Source of the DNA: Chrysoporthe austroafricana
Taxonomy: Eukaryota > Ascomycota > Sordariomycetes > Diaporthales > Cryphonectriaceae
Assembly: GCA_001051155.2 (NCBI GenBank)
Contig: JYIP02000005.1
Coordinates: 3,534,001 to 3,598,000 of the forward strand
Direction: 5' to 3'
DNA: 64,000 nt
The notes below the pieces were generated by a model, which made no database searches, had not been told where the DNA came from, and saw only the letters and a program-made list of their open reading frames with translations. Positions 11,738-22,598 of the stretch are shown here, piece by piece. Positions within the stretch are counted from its first letter, which is position 1, and the number at the start of each line of letters is the position of its first letter. A program made the translations under genes and the position numbers.

Positions 11738-13602
11738 GACAGTGCTCGCGAGTAACGTGACACGGCGTTCATGCCAAATGGATACCAGATCTACGATACA
11801 CAAGGCGGCTCGTCGAGAGATCTGCGGGGCAGGCAGATGGGAGGAGGCATGGCTGGCTGGACGACCGATAGGCCGGACGGAGGCGAAGCACAGGCGCAGA
11901 GTGATCATAGAGAAGCAGGATGGAGGCCTCCCCCCTGCATGTAGATTCGCAAGTGTTGATACTTTGCCAATGGATACCCTTTTCACTGTCGCGTGGACGA
12001 CCCTCTGTGCCTTAGCCCGATCTCGAAGGGAAAGCAGGTACGAGATGAGCTAGACACGGCCCCAAAGGAACGGGAGTTCGTCCCGAGAAGCTCAGGACGG
12101 GGCAGGACACCCAGATCGACTGGACGAGATGGCTCGACGATCTGACTGGAGATGACGACTTGATCTGGACCCCATCCGGAATGCGAGGATGGTGGTGTGG
12201 TGGTGTGGTGGTGCAATCTGGACACCCAACAAGCTACGAGTTCTTTGTCATCCCACCCACCACATCCCGAACAAGGTTTGCGAGCCCGTCGTCAACTGGC
12301 CGCCTCAGTTCCCGCGCCCGTTTGAGCCACCTGAAACATACCGACTGGCGGACCCCCACCCGAGGTCTTTCTTGTTTTGCCCTCCTCCGGCGAGGGCTGT
12401 GTCGTCTCTACCTTGTCGTCTCTACTGCTATAGTATATCCGATCGCCTATACCGGGAAAACCTGTCAAACCCTTCCCCCCTCCCTCCCCCCTTGTATTCT
12501 AGAATTTTTCCTCGTCCGGCCGCCGGGGTGCGCATGGACGGGGCAGCCGCGCCGAAGCGAGGCGAGATTGCGAAAGAGCGGTCGGTGCTGGCCCTGTCCA
12601 AGATCCCAGGTCGTCCACCACGTCCTGATCCCAGCCCGGCCGCGAGGCGAAAGGCGAGAAACCCACCCGGCTGCAGGAGGAAGTCGGTCGAATTTTTCTT
12701 TCTGTTCCTCTCATGCAGAGGAAGAGGGGGAAAAAAATTCTACCAGGACCGCGGCGGCGGGCCGGATGGAGAGCCGGCTGCGGAATGATCCCTCTCTCTG
12801 GTCTGCACTCTCCAGGAGCCGGGCAGGGGAGGAGAGTCAGGACGTCCCCCCCGGAGGAGGGTGAACCGCGTCTCTCCTGAGCAGCGGTCAGGACGACGAC
12901 AGGTTCCTTCCCGCGTGGAGCGATGGGATGGATGGGTCGGAATCTTGATCGGAAGAACCGACCGAGAGGTCGGGTCCATCCCAGCCTTACAGCAGGTTTT
13001 TTCCTTCTGCTTCTCCTCCCTCTCCCCTCTCTCTCCGTCTCTCTGGGCCCCACTCTTTGTTTCAGGTTTCAGGATGTTTCATCGTGGACGTGTCTCATGA
13101 GGAACATGTGGTCTTGGGGCTGTGAGTCATTCTCCAGAGGCTATGTGGGGGGAAGGATGGGGGTCTCAAGATGCAGGTGTTCGCTGGCGGTGAGCTGTCG
13201 ATTGTGATCTGGACCGGGGGCCAGGTCGGAGCCAGGACGGGGTACCTGGTATGCTTGCTACCTGCCGCGTAGTATGGTATACGACCATATGCATACCTGT
13301 CTATGCACTACTACCAACATGGCACCGGGACGCGAGTAGTACCTACTACTACAGCAGAGAAGAGACCCTTTTGGGAAAAGTGGGTATGGCAACGTTCCCT
13401 CTCCTCCTCCTCCCCGCAGAAACCGAGCGCATACCGCAATAGCCTCGGCGAAAACAGAGAGGCGCGAGATACGAGGCGTCCCTCGCGGGGACCCGATGCG
13501 TGGCCATACTAGTACTACCCAGTAGTACGTACACACGTACTATAGTACCATAGCACACTAGCGAGAGAGGAAAAGACGATGGCTGGGAGGGGCGAGAAGG
13601 CA

Positions 13603-13672
13603 TCACAGACACACACACACATACACGCTGGCTCACACACTCACGAGCACACAGCCACGCACACACACAACC
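13603..13672. repeat. Interrupted CA/CACG microsatellite tract
   Basis: Imperfect CA repeats with CACG and CACTCA interruptions lie within the gene-free region. They are visible directly in the sequence. Confidence 0.85.
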
Positions 13673-16018
13673 AATTACATAGATGAGACACCTTAGAGCG
13701 AGCGAAAATAAGAGTCATAGTCGGCAAGCCACTAAGTAGGGGGGGCGCATGCACGGTGCCGGATTGAGGTGCAACCCTCCACGAAAAAAAAGAAAGAAAG
13801 CAAGCAACAGAAAAAGAGAGAGAGAAAACCCGGGAACCGGCCCCGGGGACCAGCACGGGCCAGGACAGGGCCTGAGGTTCTCCCCCTCCGCCGTTCCACC
13901 GACGCGACCCGCGGGACCGGGCCTGGCGCGTGCCCTGCGGCCAATGGCGAGCGCGAGGCAGGGGGCTTGGCGAGTGTGTTTCGCGCCTCTTTGGGGATGC
14001 TGGGTTGCGTGTGGGCTGAGAGGGCGGGCTCCACTTTTTGTTTCCCTGCCATGCGTGCCATGCCATCTGTGGCCCCATCCCATCGTGCCCTCCCCCCTCC
14101 CTATGTGGTACTCTCTCTTGCTCTTTCTCCGCGCACGAATGCGATAGGTCCCATCCGGGGCCAGATTGACGGGCAGATCTTCGGGGTAGCAATGGGGGCC
14201 GGCTGGGGGCTCGAGCGTCCCCCTCGTGCACATGTCCTTCGTCCTGCCCTCTCTGATGGGCTGGGCTGGGCTGGGCTGGAGCCCGGCGACGTTGCAGAGG
14301 CCAGCGCAGGACCGCCTCTCGGGTTGGTGCCGGTGGGCGCCTGGCAGGCGATGCGAGGGCCCAAGGGCAGGTCGGTCCTGTGACCAGACTGCGGCTGTGC
14401 AGGCAATAGACGAGGCGGGCAAGGTTCACGAGGTGCCTGCCCTCTCCCCCCCCCCGGCCCGCGCACCTGATTTGCCCTAGTAGTTTTTTTTGCTTTGCTT
14501 TTCCCTTCTTCTCCGCGGGGCCGCCATCTCGCAGGAACACGGGACGGCGATCAGGAGCGCCCTTGCCGGGCCTGCCGGGCTGCCGCGCCGTCAACAGCCG
14601 CCGGGCCAAGTCCAATGAGGCATCGCGGAGGGGTCCGCCGGAAATGGGCACGGCCGCTGCGACTGCACAGCCGCGGCCCGATGCGACGCCGCGCGCTTGT
14701 CGTCGTCGTGTGTGTGTTGTCTTGCTAGGCCTGGGCACTAGGCACTGGCCTACTGCTGTCACCTGCTGTGGTACTATGTATGGGGTGGTATGGGTGTGGG
14801 TGTGTGTTGCGTGGTAGTATGTGTGATGGGGTACTCACTCAGCTGGGCCGAGGATGTATGTCTCTCTCTAAGCGCCAGGCCGCCTACGGGGAGACGACAG
14901 AGGCGCACCCCTCCCGTCCCATGTGCCTCCCCAAACCCCCAATGCTAGGCCAGCATGAAAGAGGGCTGCACCGCGGGAACGAGAACCAGTGGCCCGATGT
15001 AGGCGCCCGCTTACGGTTACCGTTACACCCCCAAGCGCCAGGTTCCCGCGCCACTCAAACCTCGACAGCCGCCCCCGGAAGTGCAATTTCCCTTAGGCGC
15101 CGCCCGCCCAGCCTGTCTCAGGCCGTCCTGCGCCTGCTCTGCCGCGCCTGCATATCGATATCGAGAAGATCTGATCTGGGCAGTCTCCTTTTTTGGGGAA
15201 GGGGGGGGGGCGGGAGGCGGGAAAGAGATGAGGCGATGCAGACACTTAGCCGGGCCGGGGGCCACGAGGCAAAGCCAGCGCAGGCGCGCAGAGCGCTCTG
15301 GCGGCTCGAGTTCGGACGATCGACGTATGATGGATCATGCGGCCGGGCAGGTGCGCTGCCGGCCTTGCGGGCTCTGTCTCCGCCTGAGGTCGGCGAGACG
15401 AGGGCTTCTGTGTACATACACACATGCATGCATACATAGATACCCGAGCAGAGAGGGGCAGCAGTGACACAGATACAGATGGCCAGGGCTGCAGTGCGCG
15501 CTATCATGCGAAGTGACGATGGGCGCGCGCCCAGGGTCTGACCAGGCCAGATCTGCTACAGCTGACCGAAGGGCCTCAACCGCCCCTCGGCCGCGACATG
15601 TGGCCGACGTCAGAATGCTAAGCTGCTAAGCCTCGGCCTCTCTCTCTCTCCCGAACGTGCCCAGTACCACAGTACAGTAAGGGGGGAGGGGGGACACGCG
15701 GGGCCCCCGGCACAGTCAGGTCTTCTCTCAGACTCTGATGTCACCCGCACCCCCCCCCCGGTCTCCAGAATTCTACCGCCGATCGGTTGCTGGCAGGACG
15801 CTGACTTATCGCAATCGTGCCATGATGGTGGCCGGAAAACTAATCAGTCAGCTCTGCCAGCTGTCCAGACCGGGGGTCACGAGGCCGCGGTGGTTGGGCT
15901 GTCATACAGGAACTGAAAGAGTGGGCGGGGCGGAGAGGGACCCCAGCGAGGGCAGCCGGAGGATCAAGGATTTCCAGCTTGCTTCGGAGACAATCGGAAG
16001 CTGCCCGACTCTGCTGCT

Positions 16019-16052
16019 TGGTGCTGGTGCTGGTGCTGGTTGCTGCTGGTAC
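16019..16052. repeat. Short GGTGCT-type repeat
   Basis: Tandem GCTGGT/GGTGCT units, imperfect, of the same motif as the longer tract at 17.26-17.38 kb. Confidence 0.75.
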
Positions 16053-17258
16053 TGCTCAAGCTACCTACGTGCCTAACCCAGTAGTATGGTTGGTATGTAC
16101 TGCCAGCGCACAGCCCGGGGGTGAAGGGAGGGGGGAGGGTATGGGGAGGGTAGTGGGGAGGGGGGGATGCTCGTCAGAGATCACGTCCGGTGACTGTTTC
16201 CATCGAGACCTGACGTGTCACGAACACGACGCATCAGCATCACGACCAGCAAGCGACCCCGCGTCTGTCCTTCTCTCTGGGCTCTGGAGGCGCGCCCCGC
16301 GGCGCTGCCCAACCTCGACGTGATCCCCCCCTCCCCGCGAACGCCGCGTGCCCTTCGTTCGCATGCTGCATGCATGCAGGCAGGCTTTAATCCCGCACCC
16401 GGCACGGGTGTGTATCAGGTGAGGCAAGACGCGGAGGACCTCTTCTCGACCGACAGGAGCCCGGGGGGGAGAGCTGGAGGGGGGAGGGAACGCCAGCGCT
16501 AGACATGCACGGCCGATATCACCAGGCGTGCAGAGGCCGGCCGTCCTGGTCCCTCGGCCAACCTCCTTGCTTCCGCGGTGCAGTCCGCGAGAGAACACCA
16601 GAGAAGAAAAAAAAGCAGGATCGTCATGTTCTCTCCTAGTAGGTACATGCGCAGCAGCAGCAAGTGCTGGGTAGGGTCTGGATATGACTCAACCTTGACG
16701 CCAATGCAGGATGCCAGGGCTTCCCGCATGCGGTCCCACAGGCGCGCCGGCCACTCAGCGTCGAGCATCATGCGTCGACGGCCTGATTCCCAGGGTTTAG
16801 TGTCGTCCCATCTGCCAAGGCCTACTGGCGGTCAACGACTCCCATCCCCTTCCGGAAGGCATCTCACGAGCTTCGTCGAGCCTGGCGGTGGGGCCCGCAC
16901 TGCTGTGGACATCGTAGGGCCTCTTGGCCTGCAGTAGCACATGGCAGGGATGGGGGATCGCCTTGGGCCGGGACGGGGGAAGGACGAGCAGGGCGAGCAG
17001 GGCGAGGAGGGATGAGCTCGCTTTCTCTTTCTGTCAGTCTGTCGACTGGAATCTGCCCATGCCGCCGCGTCGCCTATCGCGTCTTTCCTGGTGCGCCCCT
17101 CGAGACTGGCCTCTCGAGCCCAGCCTGGGCCCCTTTCCCTCCCCCAGGCACGCCAGACTGTTGGGGTCCCCAGTCGCCCGGCATGACATCTCTGGTTACC
17201 CCGAGATACATCCGCTCCCAGACCGCCGGTGTCTGCGAGCTGAGGTATCTTCCCGGTT

Positions 17259-17470
17259 GCTGGTGGTGGTGCTGGTACGGAGCAGTGGTGGTGCTGGTGC
17301 TGGTGCTGGTGCTGGTGGTGGCTGCTCTGCTCAGGCTCGTGCTCGTGCTCGTGCTCGTGCCCGTGCCCGTGCCCGTGCTTCTGCCTCTCTGCCTCTGCTT
17401 CTGCCTCTCCCGCATTCCTACTCCTGCTCCTGCGCCTGTGCCCTGCGCCGGCGCCTGCACCTGCACCTGC
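17259..17470. repeat. Cryptic hexamer minisatellite (CTGGTG, then CTCGTG, CCGTGC and CTGCCT blocks)
   Basis: Successive blocks of 6-bp units drift in sequence: GGTGCT repeats, then GCTCGT, then CCGTGC, then CTGCCT and CTGCAC-like units. The strand bias is clear (G/T-rich then C/T-rich). Reading through it gives artificial Val-Leu, Val-Pro or His-Glu-rich frames on the two strands, so frames spanning it should not be called genes. Confidence 0.85.
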
Positions 17471-18469
17471 AGGTCTCGTGGCCGTCCACCCGGCGAACAC
17501 CTCACATTTGGGTGCCCATCGACGTTCCCCGGCGTGGTTGGTCACCGCCCCAGCCCTACTCCACGTCGGGTGACAATGGAGAGAAGCAGACAGACAGGTT
17601 ACCTTCGTTCAGCGCGTTTCAGAAATGGCTTAGCCAATCTGCGCAGCCGCGCTGCCCACCGCGAGCCTATCCGCAGCCCGATCGGGGGGGTTGGCTTTCT
17701 GGGTGGCGCCCGTTATCCGGCCGCGTACCACCCAGGCCTGGCCGGTACGAGGGTACCTGCTAGGACGTATACACGCCCCCCCCCCGACCGATCGACCGCG
17801 AGGGACGAGGAGGACGAAAAAGATTCCCGAGCGGAGCGAAGGGCTTGGGTGGGGACCCACTCCCGTCCCTACCGCAGCTTACACGCCCGAGGGCCCGGCC
17901 TGATGGGGCGCGTCTATACCGCGACCCTGGCCCTGGATGGAGAGACAAAGAGAGAACTGCGGTCGTCGGCTTGGGCGTCCCGGAGTTATGGCCCTCCATC
18001 TGGGCCTGGCTTTGATGTTTGTAACCGCCATGTCGACCGCTCATCCGTCCTGACCTCTGACGAGGATTTAAACATGCGCCGCGTCCCCCTCCCACCCTCC
18101 CGCATCACGCTGCTCGTTTCGATTCTCCTATCCATCCTATTCTTGCCCTCTCCAGTCCACATCCTCCTCCTTCTCCCCTTGTTCCGTTCGACCATCTTCC
18201 CTTTTTCGCATCTCACGCTTACCCTTCTTCTTCTCCCACCACCCAGACTTGTTAGAGACAAGGGCTTCAGGGCTGGCCGTTTGATACGAGACCGCAGACC
18301 TCCATCGCTTCACAGCGGCGGGTGCCCCCTTCTTCCTCACACGCCCCATCAGCATCATCACCAAACGGAGCAGGACTCCTGTCAGATTCGCCGTCACCAC
18401 CACCACCCTTTATAATCCCATAATCCTGCTGTGTCTCCTCGTGCAGACACACACCAGCGGACTGGCAAT

Positions 18470-20485
18470 ATGTCCAAGTGAGTTTCTATCCTTCTCCCGT
18501 CTATTTTTGGTGGGGAGGGACCGTCCGCTGACCCTGCCCTCTCGGTATACAGTCTCTCAGGGGATATCACATTCGACTTCACATTCCCGTGCGACCCAAC
18601 CACCCCACCACAGTACAGCTTTGACGCCCCGGTGATGGAGATGCCCGTGAGCCACAGCCAAGGCCAGGGCCACTCCCGCGCCACCTCCAGCGCGTCGACA
18701 GTCTACTCCATGGACTCGTCACCCTCCAACTCCATCGCCACCGCCAGCACGCGCAGGACCACACCGTCCCGCTCCCCCGTGGTCAGGACACACGGGCCCC
18801 TGCTGCTGCCCAAGATCCGCAGCCAGGACCAGAACATCGTGCCGAACATGGTGCCCATCTCGCAGTGCCAGCCCGCCTCGCGGCCCGCCAAGCGCGCGCG
18901 GACCTCGCCGGCGCCGTCGGCGGTGCGGAGCAGCTACCGCGGCCACTCGCGCAGCATGACCAACCCGGAGAACATCTACAACCCTAACCCTGTGCCGGTC
19001 ACCTACTCGCCGCCCCTGAGCCACGAGGGCAGCCCGACCACGGCGCTGATGGGCTCGCCCGTCCTCTTCCCGACCCAGAGCTACGCCGTCCAGCACCCCG
19101 CCGCGCCCGTCGCCGCCGTCGACGCCCGCACCCAGCGCGCGTCCTCGTGCAACCTGGACGATGTTGCCGTCGAGAAGTTCGGCTTCCCCACCTACCGTCA
19201 GATGCCGGCTTACGTCGTGGGCCCCAGCCCGGCCGCCGCGGCCGGCCCCAGCGGTGCGAGACAGGACTCGCCCGCCCCGGCCATGCTGCGCGTTTCATCG
19301 CAGTCCGAGCTGACGCCCCTGCCGGCGCCCAGCTCTTACTTCCAGCCCTACTCGCAGCAGCAGCCGCGGCAGCAGCACACCTACGCCGCCCACCGCGACG
19401 CCTCGCCCGTCGCCGCCGCCGAGCCCCAGCAGCAGCAGCTCCAGCCCTCCGTCCTGCCGCCCGCCAGCACCACCAGCCTGCTCAGCTACCTGACCGCCGC
19501 CAACCCGGCGCCCAGCCTGGTCCGCACCATCTCGTTCCCCCTGCGCGACCCCCACACCAAGCACTTCTGGTGGGACGTGCGCCAGATCCGCCCGTGGACC
19601 TCGTTCAACTCGTCGACGCTGCTGTCGCTGTCGGGCGGCGCCGCCGCCTCGCTGCTCACCTGCCCCCTGCCCTCCACCTACCTGCCCTCGCCCGTGTGCT
19701 CGCAGCGCCACCCGGAGACCGAGGCCGCCCTCGCCGGCATCTACGCCAACTGGTACCTGCCCAAGCTCAACGCCGCGCTGGCCCTCTCCTCCAACCGGCC
19801 CCTGCAGCTGTCCGTGCCGTCCAAGACCGGGCCCCACGCCACCCGCGACAGCGAGCAGACCTTCGTCGCCACCGTCCCCGGCGACGCCTCCAGCGCCGCC
19901 GCCATCTTCGGCGGCAAGCCCTCCGCCCGCGTCGTCGGCCTCGTCAAGTCCTTCGACCGCTTCAACACCGGCATGCGCGTCGAGGGCAACGTCAAGAAGG
20001 TCGAGTACCTGCGCGGCCTCGCCCACCTGCACCACGTCATGCGTGAGCACGGCTGCCGCTACGGCTTCATCCTGACCGAGATCGAGCTCGTCGTCGTCCG
20101 CAACGGCCTCGAGGGCACCCCGCACTTCGGCTTCGTCGAGGTCGCCAGCTGCCAGCTCGCCGCCACCGCGGCGGCCCCCGCCCCTGGTGCCGACGGCGAG
20201 CTGGACGCCGAGAGCGTCCCCATGACCGCCTGCCTCGCCCTCTGGGGCCTGTGTATGCTCGCCTCCGACGAGCCCCTGCCCCAGGGCCACGCCGCCTGGC
20301 GCGCCGAGATCGGCGCCCCGGCCGAGGGCACCCGCCGCAAGGCCCTGCCCCGCGACACCTGGATGCCGCAGCCGCAGCTCGCCGAGAAGCGCGAGGCCAA
20401 GAGGAGCCGTGGGTGGGTCTGGCCCGAGGACCCCGTCGGCCGCAAGGAGCTGGGCAAGAGGGGCGTGCGGTACGGCGCCTGCTAG
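18470..20485 (+). CDS. Conserved fungal protein of unknown function, Pro/Ser-rich N-terminus
   Basis: Two exons are proposed: an 8-nt first exon (18470-18477, ATGTCCAA) and 18553-20485, giving 646 residues. Splicing GTGAGT...TATACAG yields a start reading MSNLSGDITFDFTFPCDPTT, which looks like a conserved N-terminal block. The unspliced frame would need an internal start. Residues ~30-300 are rich in Ser, Pro, Ala and Gln and probably disordered, with a KRAR basic patch that could be nuclear. The C-terminal half is ordered: a KHFWWDVRQIRPWTSF block near the middle and CRYGFILTEIELVVVRNG towards the end. I do not recognise a characterised domain. Related fungal proteins are sometimes labelled sialidase in annotations, but no sialidase motif is visible, so I do not use that name. 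The 6.7-kb upstream region suggests complex regulation. Confidence 0.75.
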
Positions 20486-21356
20486 ACGGGCTTCTTACCT
20501 ACCTACCTGCCTGCCAACCCCGATGGGGATGGGTAATGAACGGGCTCTTGTCTGAGAAACATTTGATGATGGAACGGAGGTGTGTACATGACACCAGGCA
20601 CGACCGGGAGCGGGGTTTTTTTGGTTTTCGTCTCTGGCTTCTCTCTTCCTCCTTTCTTTTCCCCCCAACCACTCTCTGCTGCGCGGATGGTTATGAACGA
20701 GACGGGACGACGAACGACGACCTCCAACTACACCCTTCCTCCCCCGGCCTGGGGACTCGGGACTGGCTTCCCGCGTCTGATGATGAAAATGACACGACTA
20801 TTTCTTATTCTGATAATGCGGGAGGGTGACTTTAGGGCGGGCATTTTAGATATCTATATCTGCATTGGACATTTTTTGTTATTCTTTTTCGGGATCATGG
20901 GGTAAAAGGCACACGCCAAGGGACATGACGAGACCCAACAGACGGACGGACGGACGGACAGACAGACAGACGGGCTCTTCGGTGAGACCCGGTCATGCAT
21001 GACATGAAATGAACGAAAGGGAATGATGGCTTTGGGGGACTATGGGTTAATGATAATCGAATGTCATGAGTGCCCACACACAAAATGATTGTTCCACTTC
21101 TGCTGAGTGATAGTGATGATGGTGAATGCGCATGAGTATGAAGTGGCCTTCATGGTCTACCATTCCTAGAGGACTTGCAGCCTCGCGGCTTGAGCTGCAT
21201 TGTAAGATTTTCTAGCCTCGCTCTTAGAATCTACTACGTAACAGAACCGTCCGTCGTCACGCAATTTTGTCCAACTCCTGGCCTGTGGTTATAAACCCCA
21301 ACACCGTCCAACACCGTCCTTACCCCCCCCCCCAAACACAAGCCCACCCATTCGCC
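20486..21356. other. Convergent intergenic region
   Basis: This holds the 3' flanks of the unknown-function gene (+) and the secreted-protein gene (-), together with a GACG/GACA tetranucleotide repeat. No further gene is seen. Confidence 0.55.
20941..20973. repeat. GACG/GACA tetranucleotide microsatellite
   Basis: Four GACG units are followed by GACA units, read directly. The tract lies in the 3' flank of the gene ending at 20485. Confidence 0.9.
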
Positions 21357-21945
21357 CTACTCGACCACGAACGACGTCGGGCCGTCGTACTGCTGGTACA
21401 CTGCGGCGCCGCTCGTGAGCACGGGGAACTCGGCGGCGTCCCAGAAGTGCGCGGCGGCGAGGCCCTCGCTCGCGTCCGCGAGGAGCAGCGTGTAGTTGGA
21501 CGCGGCGGCGCCGGGGGCCGCGACGGCGCGGAAGGACCAGATGTACGCGGTGTCGGCGCAGGCGGTGAAAGGGACGTCGGGCAGGGTGTAGGCGGTGGTG
21601 AGGGCGGCGCTGCAGTTGGTCGGGAAGGGGTCCTGGTTCGTGGCGACCTGGAAGGAGAAGCTGGGAGGGGGGCGTTATGTGTTAACTTCTCGGATGCGCC
21701 CAGCGGTTGGATGAGATGGGAAGGTCTTGTGTATCTATCTTGTATTGTCCTTTCCCCCCTTCTCCTCCCAAAGGAGATCTGCTGGGAGCAACTTACGAGC
21801 ATAGGGTGCCGTGGGGCTCACAGCCGGCGTAGAACGCCGAGACGTCGAACTGCTCGGCGATGATGCGCTTCTCGACGGGCTTGGCGGACGCGGCCGCGAG
21901 GAGGCCCACGAGGGCGGCGGACACGAGGCTGAGGAAATTCTGCAT
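21357..21945 (-). CDS. Small secreted four-cysteine protein, Alt a 1-like
   Basis: Two exons, 21945-21797 and 21660-21357, give 150 residues; the intron is GTAAGT...CCCAG. A signal peptide is clear: MQNFLSLVSAALVGLLAAAS with cleavage expected after Ala21, followed by a KPVEKR segment that could be a dibasic processing site. The mature part has exactly four cysteines (42, 49, 66, 84). The pattern is an FDVSAFYAGC start, CSFSFQV, CSAALTTAYTLP, and an end reading YQQYDGPTSFVVE. This resembles the Alt a 1 (AA1-like) beta-barrel family of small fungal secreted proteins. The family match is by eye and moderate. Such proteins are released to the medium or wall, and some act on hosts, but nothing here shows a specific role. 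Confidence 0.75.
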
Positions 21946-22598
21946 TGTGTTCCTGTGGAGGAAGATCGGCTATGGGACTCAAGGCGAGGCTGTTGTCGGC
22001 TCCGGATGTGCCTCTCCTCGACCTGCAGCTCGACGGCCTTCGTGATGACTATATATACACAAACCCTCGGGTACATGAGCTTCCCACACAAGGCAGATGC
22101 GCCGCTCAATAATTTAGACCCTGCGTATCTCTTCGTATTGGACTAATCGCCGACTTGTCGGTGTGGCTCTTTGGAGTAGGCACTTAGTGAGCACCTCGTA
22201 TCGCGGCCAGTCTGCCGCTAGGGGACCCCATTAGTCTGGGGGGCTCCAGGTCACGTTGTATCGCGTGGTCTGAATAAACGCCAGAGACCCCGCGCAGATA
22301 GTAATCAAGGACCTTTATACAATTGCCATATGGGGCAGCGAATCACGAGAGTTATGGGGTTTTTTGTGTCCGAGTGGTTCTGTGCTTACTCGTGGTCACT
22401 TACTTACTGCGCGTTCTTGACGCCATGGTCTTACCGCACCCGAGGCTGGCTCTTTTGCCAAGCATATGCGTGAGGAATCAAGCCTCGTCCATATGGCCTA
22501 GTACATCCTGGTGAGGAGACCACCGCGTCTGCCTCGAACTCAAGAAGATGGACCTGTAGGCAGCCTTCGTATCCTGAGACCACGCGCCTGTTTCTCCT
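21946..22598. other. Intergenic: promoter of the secreted-protein gene and 3' flank of the AKR gene
   Basis: No open frame with support. A TATATATA-like run (about 22049-22056) lies about 105 bases upstream of the start at 21945 and could serve the minus-strand gene. Confidence 0.5.

Larger units (their letters stand above)
11738..18469. other. 6.7-kb gene-free region with abundant simple repeats; long upstream region of the 18470 gene
   Basis: No supported gene lies here. Long open frames occur on both strands (for example about 13.6-14.8 kb on the minus strand and 17.0-18.4 kb on the plus strand). They overlap each other, run through simple repeats and contain no domain, so they are read as chance frames in GC-rich DNA. 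The stretch has CA-rich tracts, TAC/GTA palindromic patches (13.25-13.56 kb), G- and C-runs and hexameric cryptic repeats. A strongly pyrimidine-rich segment at about 18.07-18.26 kb looks like a transcription-start/5'-leader region for the downstream gene. A CTCGTGCAG at 18437-18445 could be the acceptor of a leader intron. Confidence 0.6.

Noticed and set aside
13641..14762. 373-codon open frame on the minus strand
   Set aside because: GC-rich chance frame overlapped by several others on both strands. Composition is Arg-, Pro- and Ser-rich with no domain, and it starts in a CA microsatellite.
17012..18415. 467-codon open frame on the plus strand
   Set aside because: It runs through a hexamer minisatellite, has no domain, overlaps long frames on the other strand, and extends into the pyrimidine-rich leader of the 18470 gene.
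19147..20290. Long frames (about 300 codons each strand) inside the 18470 gene
   Set aside because: Shadows of a GC3-rich coding exon; Ala-, Arg- or Gly-rich without a domain.
18470..20485. Sialidase function for the orphan protein
   Set aside because: No Asp-box or other sialidase motif is visible; the label seems to be an inherited annotation.
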